From Pseudoalteromonas gelatinilytica (lineage in GTDB: Bacteria; Pseudomonadota; Gammaproteobacteria; Enterobacterales; Alteromonadaceae), in NCBI RefSeq assembly GCF_001641615.1, contig NZ_LRRU01000022.1:1-64000 (forward strand): DNA of 64,000 nt. The letters are read 5' to 3'. Positions 16,990 through 23,447 of the stretch are shown one piece after another. Position numbers and translations under genes: made by a program. Numbering within the stretch: the stretch's first letter is position 1; each line of letters opens with the position of its first letter. The notes below the pieces were generated by a model. The model saw nothing but the letters and a program-made list of their open reading frames with translations. It searched no databases and was not told the DNA's origin.

Positions 16990-17586
16990 TTACCATTGGT
17001 AGATTTTCTCTGGGGTTATAATGTGTTTTAACGGTACATCCCATGATTCAATCGGCAATGCCGGCACATGCTGACATTGATGGGCAAGACCAATCAAAAT
17101 TGGTTTTTGCCAATTCTCTAGGTAATACCGAGCCAACGTTTTGTCATAAAACCCACCGCCCATTCCTAAACGGTTACCTTGATCATCAAATGCCACTAAC
17201 GGCATAAGTAAAATATCAAGCTTGTCTAAAGGACATATTTGACTGCAATTTAACTTGGGCTCCAAGATACCATAGCGATTTGCAGTCATGGGTGAATTTT
17301 CTTCATACCTCTGAAAGTATAAAGTTGTGCCATTGAAGGGGTGAATTATAGGTAAGTATAAATGCTGTTTTTGCATCCATAATTCTTTAATTAACAATGA
17401 GGTGTCTAATTCTCCGTCATTACTAAAATAAATGCCTATGTGGGCATTTTTGGTGGTTTTTAGTGATTTTAAGTGTTGAGTAAAATTCATTTTCAGCGCA
17501 ATTGCTGCATTTTTTTGTTGTTCTACAGTCAGTGAATTGCGCTTTTTTCGAATGGATTGTCTAATTTCTGCTCGTGTGTTGCTCAT
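16990..17586 (-). CDS. fau: 5-formyltetrahydrofolate cyclo-ligase
   Basis: This 198-residue enzyme (YgfA/Fau family) converts 5-formyl-THF to 5,10-methenyl-THF with ATP. The typical features are the basic N-terminus RQSIRKKRNSL, LLMPLVAFDDQGNRLGMGGGFYDKTLA near 130-156 and a conserved His region near 168. In many gammaproteobacteria the 6S RNA gene sits just upstream of this gene, but only 13 bp separate it from the next gene here, so 6S RNA must lie elsewhere. Confidence 0.93.
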   Translation of the reverse strand: MSNTRAEIRQSIRKKRNSLTVEQQKNAAIALKMNFTQHLKSLKTTKNAHIGIYFSNDGELDTSLLIKELWMQKQHLYLPIIHPFNGTTLYFQRYEENSPMTANRYGILEPKLNCSQICPLDKLDILLMPLVAFDDQGNRLGMGGGFYDKTLARYYLENWQKPILIGLAHQCQHVPALPIESWDVPLKHIITPEKIYQW

Positions 17587-17599
17587 GTCAATATTAGTA

Positions 17600-18166
17600 T
17601 TAACTTTCTAAAAAGGAGAAAAGTTCAGGAAAAAGTTCCACCACACCTAAAATGATCAATAGCACAATGACCATCGCAATAAGCGAATAGAGTAGGGTGT
17701 TTGAACGCTTTTTAACGGGCTCTGTTAATTCTTCTTCAAGCAGTAGATCATCTTCTTGCCAGCTATCGTCGCTATCAACAACGCTGTTGTTCTCAAGTTC
17801 AGGTAAACGTTGCTCTAAGTCATCTAGCTTTTCTTCTAGGCGAATAAGGCTACTGGTGATGTAATCAAGCGCATCAAAAATGCGTTCTTCACGCTCTTTG
17901 GTTTGTGCTGCCGCATCTGTTGATTGCGTGCTGGTGGCTGCTTGATTAATTGGTTGGAGCTTGGCTTTAATACCTACACTGGCTAATAACTTAGCTTGCT
18001 TTAATGCTTTGTCTTGCTCGCTTGGTGCAAATAATGGCTTATGCTCAAACAGGGCAGCGACTTTGTCAGTGGTTGTTTTTAGTTTTGCGGCTAGTTGCTC
18101 TGTTGCTTGTGCTTGCTCAACACCGGCCTCAAGCCCTGCAAACATTACACGAAATTTTTCTGCCAT
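17600..18166 (-). CDS. Hypothetical C-tail-anchored membrane protein
   Basis: The function is unknown. Residues 1-70 or so form a small domain (KFRVMFAGLEAGVEQ, then LKTTTDKVAALFEHKPLF). It resembles the short domain found before membrane segments in various proteobacterial proteins, which typically reads as a basic strand, helix, LF.GKP, helix. A linker rich in Gln, Thr and Ala follows, then a coiled-coil-like region with acidic residues, and one C-terminal membrane segment (LLYSLIAMVIVLLIILGVVELF). The ATG at 18166 has GGA 10 bp upstream; an in-frame TTG at 18181 is the alternative. It heads the fau-rpiA-serA gene set. Confidence 0.65.
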   Translation of the reverse strand: MAEKFRVMFAGLEAGVEQAQATEQLAAKLKTTTDKVAALFEHKPLFAPSEQDKALKQAKLLASVGIKAKLQPINQAATSTQSTDAAAQTKEREERIFDALDYITSSLIRLEEKLDDLEQRLPELENNSVVDSDDSWQEDDLLLEEELTEPVKKRSNTLLYSLIAMVIVLLIILGVVELFPELFSFLES

Positions 18167-18232
18167 TAGCTGATTATCCAAATCCTTAAATCAATGACTT
18201 GAGTATATACCCAAAAAGATTAGCGGAAAAAC

Positions 18233-18257
18233 AAAAGCCCGTATAAAACGGGCTTTT
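18233..18257. terminator. Terminator after the S10 peptidase gene
   Basis: AAAAGCCCG / CGGGCTTTTT with a TATAAAA loop lies between the S10 peptidase stop and the next minus-strand gene. Confidence 0.88.
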
Positions 18258-18283
18258 TCTATTTTGGTTTGCAAATACGCTGG

Positions 18284-19801
18284 TTAGTATTTAGCAGCTT
18301 TGCCTTCGACTGGGAGTGATTTAAGGATAAAATCACGTAAGTCATTGTTTGATGACTCAAGATCTGCATGACGTAAATACATCATGTGACCACTGCGATA
18401 GCCTTTAAAGCTTAAGCGGTCTTTCATTTTGCCACTTGGGTCTAACTGCCACATTGTGTATTTAGCATCAAAGTAGTTTGTTGCACCGTCGTAGTAACCA
18501 GACTGGATCATCACGTTTAAGTATGGGTTTTGTGCCATCGCTAAACGTAAGTTTTCACCAGTATTGTTGCCTGTGCGATCCCAAGGGTGCACATTTCCGA
18601 ACAGGTTATATTTGATATCTGTTTTGTAATTAAGCTCTTCACGAAGGTAATAGTTAATTGCAGGCGTGAATGAGTGTAACCATGACGTAAGCTCAGCCCA
18701 GTAATCAGGAGACTCACCTGCATCACGTTTGTCGATACCTAGGTAACGAGAATCTAAACGACCAACCGTTTGACCACGCTCACGTAATAGTTCTTTCCAG
18801 AAGAAGTTTGTTGGAATATCTAAGTTGTTTTGCTCAACAAACTTTTCAGATAAACCCGCGTATTTAGCTGCTTGCTTGATGATGGCTTGTTTTTCATCTG
18901 CAGGTAAGAAACCACCTTTAGCAATCGCTGGTAAGAACTTATTCACTGTGAATTGTTCAACTTCAGGAAGTAACTCGTCTAAGTCTTTTGCTTGTAAGTC
19001 TGCGCTAAGTGCTTTGTGGTACCAAGCCGTTGCCGCAAAGTAAGGTAAGCGGTTTGCAGCTTCTACAGGGCCCTCACGTTTAATACCAATTTCAGTTGGT
19101 GATACTAAAATAACGCCATTGATATACATCCACTGACGGTTTTGTAATTCGTGAGCAAGACCCGAAACACGAGTCGTACCATAGCTCTCACCAATTAAGA
19201 ACTTAGGTGAGCGCCAGCGCTCGTTGCGCGAAACAAAGGTATTTAGCCACTCTGCTAAGTATTTGATGTCTGCGTTAACACCAAAGAACATTTTTTGCTG
19301 GTCGGATTTACTTGGTAGTTCACCCTTCTCGTTTTCAAGAACGCGCGAGTAACCAGTATTAACAGGGTTGATATAAACGATATCAGCCACATCTAAAATT
19401 GAATAAGGGTTATCTTTTACACCATAAGGTTGAACTGGGTAGCCCTCGTCATCAATTTTTAATACACGTGGTCCAGTATAAGCAAGGTGCATCCACACAG
19501 AGGCAGAGCCAGGGCCGCCGTTGAACGAGAATACAAGAGGACGTTTTGTTCTGTCGTCTACTTTATCGCGAGTATAATAAGTATATTGCAGTGTTGCGAC
19601 AGCATTGCCTTGCTCGTCCCATACTGGTTGAGTGCCAGTGGTTGCGGTGTATGAAAAGCGTTCACCATTAATGCGGGCTTTGTGCTCAGTAACCACTTTA
19701 CTGTCTACGTCGATGCGACGTTCATTATCAGCAAAGCTTGGTGTGCTGAAGGTCAGAGTTAGTGCTGTCACTGACAAGCCAATAAAACTAACTAGTTTCA
19801 T
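18284..19801 (-). CDS. Serine carboxypeptidase-like S10 family peptidase
   Basis: This exported serine peptidase has 505 residues. A signal peptide ends near residue 24 (TLTFSTPSFADNE). The S10 hallmarks are FNGGPGSASVW near 94-103 (oxyanion hole), the nucleophile S206 in GESYGTTR, the region SGYYDGATNYFD with the catalytic Asp, and GHMMYLR with the catalytic His close to the C-terminus. It probably releases C-terminal residues from peptides in the periplasm. S10 enzymes are common in Alteromonadales. It is a single-gene unit. Confidence 0.92.
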   Translation of the reverse strand: MKLVSFIGLSVTALTLTFSTPSFADNERRIDVDSKVVTEHKARINGERFSYTATTGTQPVWDEQGNAVATLQYTYYTRDKVDDRTKRPLVFSFNGGPGSASVWMHLAYTGPRVLKIDDEGYPVQPYGVKDNPYSILDVADIVYINPVNTGYSRVLENEKGELPSKSDQQKMFFGVNADIKYLAEWLNTFVSRNERWRSPKFLIGESYGTTRVSGLAHELQNRQWMYINGVILVSPTEIGIKREGPVEAANRLPYFAATAWYHKALSADLQAKDLDELLPEVEQFTVNKFLPAIAKGGFLPADEKQAIIKQAAKYAGLSEKFVEQNNLDIPTNFFWKELLRERGQTVGRLDSRYLGIDKRDAGESPDYWAELTSWLHSFTPAINYYLREELNYKTDIKYNLFGNVHPWDRTGNNTGENLRLAMAQNPYLNVMIQSGYYDGATNYFDAKYTMWQLDPSGKMKDRLSFKGYRSGHMMYLRHADLESSNNDLRDFILKSLPVEGKAAKY

Positions 19802-20045
19802 GTTGATTCCTTATTATTCGAATTGCAGCTATTAAAAAGTAAAGCCAACTCGATGACAAACTAATGAGACTAGTGACCAATATTAGCCGTTAAACAGAAA
19901 AATAGCCGAAAATGCTGAGCGGATTACAAAAAAGTGCATTTTTTTAGCAAAGATATTTTGCTTAATTATTTAGCTAGATTAAAAAATGACGTATATTTAG
20001 CGTGTTTATAATCTGTGTACACGTGCTTAAGAAAGAGAAGTTGCA

Positions 20046-21275
20046 ATGCAAAGAGTATTAGTAGTTGAAGACAGTAAAGTAGTACAGCAAGTGTTACGTC
20101 ACCTCGCTGCTCACTATTTAGATGTGGCTGTCGACTTTGCGTGGTCTTTAAAAGAGGGCGTCTCTTTAATATCAGAGCACGATTACACCTTGGCTTTAGT
20201 CGATTTAACGCTACCTGATGCGATGAACGGCGAAGTAGCTAAATACACCTTATCAAAAAACATCCCGACCGTTGTTCTGACATCAAAGATTGATGAATAC
20301 ATTCGCCAGCAAATGTTAGAGCTGGGAGTGGTTGATTATGTCGTTAAAGATAACCGCGACTCCTACCATTATGCGATAAAACTTGTTGCACAATTACTTA
20401 GAAACGATGGTAGCAAAGCGCTGGTAGCGGATGACTCAGTACTAAGCCGCACTTTAATGAAGCAAATGCTCGAAAAGCAATTATTTGATGTGCGTGATGC
20501 CCAAGATGGTGAGCAAGCACTCCAAATACTTAAAGATGACCCTGAAATCAAGCTATTACTTACTGACTATGCTATGCCAACGATGGATGGTTTTGAGCTA
20601 GTTAAAGCGGTACGTAATTTCCGCGGCCGTGATGACTTAGCAATTATCGGCTTATCAGGTGCTGGTAAGCATGGGTTATCGGCGCGCTTTATTAAATACG
20701 GCGCAAACGACTTTTTAACTAAGCCGTTTATGAATGAAGAGTTTCATTGCCGCGTTATGCAAACCATGGAGCAGCTTGCTTTAATAGCAGATATAAAAGA
20801 AAGCGCATACCGCGACCATTTAACAGGCTTGCATAATCGTCGCTATTTTTATCAATACGCTGAAAAACTGCTTAAAAATGTTGAGCAAGAAAACGTACTG
20901 GCTTTGCTTGATATCGACTTCTTTAAAAATGTGAACGACCAGTTTGGTCACGAAGCCGGTGATCAGGCACTAAAACAAGTGTCTTCATTTTTAAAGACTA
21001 AATTTGATGACTTCACCATAGCGAGAATTGGCGGCGAAGAATTTGCTGTGGTACTGCATAATATGGATTTAGCTAAGGCCGAATCAAGGCTCAATACCTT
21101 CAGAGAGCAGTTAGCGAGTCATGCCTTTTCAATTAATGGTGAGCCTTACTCATTAACCATGAGTATTGGTATGACCCAATTCCAAAAAGTATCGCTTACA
21201 GCCGCAATGCGCATTGCTGATAAGGCGCTATACCAAGCTAAACAGCAAGATCGGAACTGCTTAGTGAAGCTATAG
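20046..21275 (+). CDS. Diguanylate cyclase with two receiver domains (REC-REC-GGDEF)
   Basis: This is a response regulator that probably makes c-di-GMP when phosphorylated. REC1 (about 1-118) has the acidic pocket ED and the phospho-acceptor Asp in LVDLTLPD. REC2 (about 125-245) has ADDS, the acceptor in LLTDYAMPTMDG and the conserved Lys in LTKPF. The GGDEF domain (about 260-405) has the active-site motif GGEEF near 329-333. The RxxD inhibitory site normally nine residues before the motif is absent. There is no kinase gene next to it. A TATAAT at 20007-20012 could be the -10 element. Confidence 0.9.
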   Translation: MQRVLVVEDSKVVQQVLRHLAAHYLDVAVDFAWSLKEGVSLISEHDYTLALVDLTLPDAMNGEVAKYTLSKNIPTVVLTSKIDEYIRQQMLELGVVDYVVKDNRDSYHYAIKLVAQLLRNDGSKALVADDSVLSRTLMKQMLEKQLFDVRDAQDGEQALQILKDDPEIKLLLTDYAMPTMDGFELVKAVRNFRGRDDLAIIGLSGAGKHGLSARFIKYGANDFLTKPFMNEEFHCRVMQTMEQLALIADIKESAYRDHLTGLHNRRYFYQYAEKLLKNVEQENVLALLDIDFFKNVNDQFGHEAGDQALKQVSSFLKTKFDDFTIARIGGEEFAVVLHNMDLAKAESRLNTFREQLASHAFSINGEPYSLTMSIGMTQFQKVSLTAAMRIADKALYQAKQQDRNCLVKL

Positions 21276-21308
21276 TTGTGCTAATTGCACCAGCGCTGGT
21301 TAATTGTT

Positions 21309-21340
21309 AAAAAAATGCACCATTAGGGTGCATTTTTTTT
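21309..21340. terminator. Hairpin terminator after the REC-REC-GGDEF gene
   Basis: AAAAAATGCACC / GGGTGCATTTTTTTT forms a stem with a run of eight T. The core of the stem also fits the NtrC binding pattern (see the separate entry). Confidence 0.8.
21316..21332. promoter_or_regulatory. NtrC-like binding site upstream of glnK
   Basis: TGCACCATTAGGGTGCA is a 17-bp palindrome that fits the known NtrC pattern TGCACY-N5-GGTGCA exactly. Its centre lies about 97 bp upstream of the expected glnK start, a usual distance for an enhancer acting on a sigma54 promoter. Confidence 0.75.
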
Positions 21341-21394
21341 GTGCAAAAACCAAATTTGTTTTTTAACTTATTGAAAATAAATAATAAAAAATAG

Positions 21395-21411
21395 TGGCAC
21401 AAAGGTTGGAT
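21395..21411 (+). promoter_or_regulatory. Sigma54 promoter of glnK-amtB
   Basis: TGGCAC-N5-TTGGA matches the -24/-12 elements of RpoN promoters (TGGCAC-N5-TTGCW), with one difference in the -12 box. Together with the NtrC-like site it predicts induction of glnK-amtB under nitrogen limitation. Confidence 0.88.
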
Positions 21412-21456
21412 TGTATAAGCCAACAGGATAACAATAAGCGTCCGAAGGGGGCCACT

Positions 21457-21795
21457 ATGAAAATGATTAGTGCAATAATAAAGCCATTCAAACTTGATGA
21501 TGTACGTGAAGCATTGGCTGATTTAGGCATTGAGGGGATGACAGTTGTCGACGTTAAAGGCTTTGGCCGTCAACGTGGTCATACTGAGCTATATCGTGGA
21601 GCTGAATACCAAGTCGATTTTATTCCAAAGATCAAACTTGAAATTGCAACTCGTAGCGAAAATTGTCAACGCGTTGTTGAAACCATCACAAAAATTGCTT
21701 CAACAGGCAAAATTGGTGACGGCAAAATTTTTGTTTACGACCTAGACCAAATCGTTCGTATCCGTACTGGCGAACTTGATGAAGAAGCAATTTAA
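21457..21795 (+). CDS. glnK: Nitrogen regulatory protein P-II (GlnK)
   Basis: This is a PII signal protein of 112 residues that senses ATP/ADP and 2-oxoglutarate and controls the AmtB channel. The T-loop GRQRGHTELYRGAEYQVDF contains Tyr51, the uridylylation site. GKIGDGKIFVYDLDQIVRIRTGE is the C-terminal signature region. The ATG at 21457 has AGGGG at suitable spacing; an in-frame ATG 63 bp upstream lies inside the sigma54 promoter and is not the start. The amtB gene follows after 9 bp, which favours GlnK over GlnB. Confidence 0.95.
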   Translation: MKMISAIIKPFKLDDVREALADLGIEGMTVVDVKGFGRQRGHTELYRGAEYQVDFIPKIKLEIATRSENCQRVVETITKIASTGKIGDGKIFVYDLDQIVRIRTGELDEEAI

Positions 21796-21804
21796 GGGGG
21801 AATT

Positions 21805-23034
21805 ATGGAAAACACTATCGTAGAGTTGAAGTTCTCACTCGACACATTTTACTTTTTGATGTCGGGTGTTTTAGTAATGTGGATGGCGGCTGGTTTCGCT
21901 ATGCTTGAAGCAGGTTTAGTTCGTGCAAAAAATACAACAGAAATTCTAACTAAAAACGTTGCACTATTTTCTATTGCCTGCACTATGTTTTTATTAGTGG
22001 GTTACAACATCATGTATGTTGATAACGCAGAAGGTGGTTTTATCCCTTCATTTGGTGCATTAATTGGCACTCAAGCTGCTGATGCAAATCACTCTTTAGA
22101 GTCTGATTTTTTCTTCCAAGTTGTGTTCGTAGCGACAGCTATGTCAATCGTATCTGGTGCGGTTGCTGAGCGTATGAAACTATGGGCATTCTTAGTATTT
22201 ACCGTTATCTTAACGGGTTTTATCTACCCAATCGAAGGCTACTGGACATGGGGCGCAGGCTTCCTTTCAGCAATGGGCTTTGTTGACTTCGCAGGTTCTG
22301 CCATCGTTCATGGCGCAGGTGCTGCTGCAGCGCTAGCGGGCGTACTATTCTTAGGTGCTCGTAAAGGTAAATACGGCAAAAATGGTGAAATCTACCCAAT
22401 TCCAGGTTCTAACTTACCGTTAGCAACATTGGGTACATTAATCCTTTGGATGGGTTGGTTTGGTTTCAATGGTGGTTCTCAACTACTTGTATCTGACGCT
22501 GAAAACGCAACTGCAGTAGGTAAAATCTTCTTAAACACTAACGCAGCAGCAGCATGTGGCGCAATTGCAGCACTGTTTGTATGTAAAGTGTTATGGGGTA
22601 AAGCAGATTTAACTATGGTTCTGAATGGTGCATTAGCAGGTCTGGTAACCATTACAGCAGAGCCAGCATCACCAACACCATTACTTGCTTGTTTACTTGG
22701 TTTATTAGGTGGTTCTCTGGTTGTATTTAGCATCGTTGCTCTTGATAAAGCAAAAATCGATGACCCAGTAGGTGCTATCTCTGTACACGGTGTATGTGGT
22801 GCATTAGGTATCATGTTAGTGCCACTTTCAAACTCAGATGCAACCTTCGTTAATCAATTAATTGGCTTAGTATGTATCTTAGGATTTGTGTTCATCGCGT
22901 CATCAATCGTGTGGGCAATCCTGAAAAATACCATGGGTATCCGTGTTACCGAAGAAGAAGAATTAAACGGTATGGATCAACATGACTGTGGTATCGATGC
23001 TTACCCAGAGTTTGTATCAGTTCGCAGTAACTAA
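21805..23034 (+). CDS. amtB: Ammonium transporter AmtB
   Basis: AmtB conducts ammonia/ammonium through the inner membrane and is plugged by GlnK. The 409-residue protein has about 11 membrane helices and the family blocks AMLEAGLVRAKNT near 32, YWTWGAGFLSAMGFVDFAGS near 147, VHGAGAAAALAG near 170 and VGAISVHGVCGALG near 322, with the pore-lining histidines in the latter two. The N-terminus looks like a membrane segment without a clear cleavage site. It is cotranscribed with glnK. Confidence 0.96.
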   Translation: MENTIVELKFSLDTFYFLMSGVLVMWMAAGFAMLEAGLVRAKNTTEILTKNVALFSIACTMFLLVGYNIMYVDNAEGGFIPSFGALIGTQAADANHSLESDFFFQVVFVATAMSIVSGAVAERMKLWAFLVFTVILTGFIYPIEGYWTWGAGFLSAMGFVDFAGSAIVHGAGAAAALAGVLFLGARKGKYGKNGEIYPIPGSNLPLATLGTLILWMGWFGFNGGSQLLVSDAENATAVGKIFLNTNAAAACGAIAALFVCKVLWGKADLTMVLNGALAGLVTITAEPASPTPLLACLLGLLGGSLVVFSIVALDKAKIDDPVGAISVHGVCGALGIMLVPLSNSDATFVNQLIGLVCILGFVFIASSIVWAILKNTMGIRVTEEEELNGMDQHDCGIDAYPEFVSVRSN

Positions 23035-23040
23035 TCTCAG

Positions 23041-23079
23041 TGCGTGCAATTGCACGCACACAACAATATCATTGTGTGT
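23041..23079. repeat. Two stacked palindromes after amtB
   Basis: TGCGTGCAATTGCACGCA (23041-23058) is a perfect 18-bp palindrome. Directly after it CACACAA / TTGTGTG (23057-23079) forms a hairpin with a 9-base loop. Both lie just after the amtB stop and before the terminator, and may stabilise the mRNA 3' end or bind a protein. Confidence 0.65.
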
Positions 23080-23086
23080 TCAAATC

Positions 23087-23115
23087 AAAGCTCTACTTAG
23101 GTAGGGCTTTTTTGC
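23087..23115 (+). terminator. Terminator after amtB
   Basis: AAAGCTCTAC / GTAGGGCTTTTTT forms a stem with one mismatch and a T run. Confidence 0.85.
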
Positions 23116-23194
23116 ATTTAAATAAGCCTTTTCTGATAGGCGAAATAGCTATTTGTTGACTATGCTTAATATTCCAAACTAACAAGGAAAAACG

Positions 23195-23356
23195 ATGGAT
23201 AACAAACTCTTGCTTATAATAATTTCGCTGTTTTTACCGCCTGTTGCGGTATTTTTAAAAGCGGGTGCGGGTAAAGACTTAGTGATTAACATTATTCTAT
23301 GCTTTATCTTCTTTATACCTGCTGTGATCCACTCACTCTGGTTGTGTACACGCTAA
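23195..23356 (+). CDS. Small membrane protein, YqaE/Pmp3 family
   Basis: This 53-residue protein starts MDNKLLLIIISLFLPPVAVFLKAG and has a second hydrophobic segment ILCFIFFIPAVIHSLWLC. The pair of segments joined by VFLKAGAGKDLVINI, with a Pro-rich first helix, is typical of the YqaE/Pmp3 (UPF0057) family. These are small inner-membrane proteins linked to stress and to membrane potential in other organisms. AAGGAAAA precedes the ATG at suitable spacing. It stands alone between amtB and mrcB. Confidence 0.9.
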   Translation: MDNKLLLIIISLFLPPVAVFLKAGAGKDLVINIILCFIFFIPAVIHSLWLCTR

Positions 23357-23447
23357 ACGAGTTTAAGTGACTGTTAATTTTACAGGTGTTAACATTACGC
23401 TATTCACGGTGTAATCCTGTAAAATTAACTGACCTATAGCGAACTCA

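Noticed and set aside
17587..17599. 6S RNA gene upstream of fau
   Set aside because: Only 13 bp separate the two genes, too short for a 6S RNA of about 180 bases.
21284..21305. Second NtrC site (TGCACCAGCGCTGGT)
   Set aside because: It contains the palindrome ACCAGCGCTGGT, but the right half does not match GGTGCA at the proper spacing.
22479..22814. Minus-strand frame of 111 codons opposite amtB
   Set aside because: It is a reading-frame shadow of amtB, rich in Pro and Ala from the complement of its codons.
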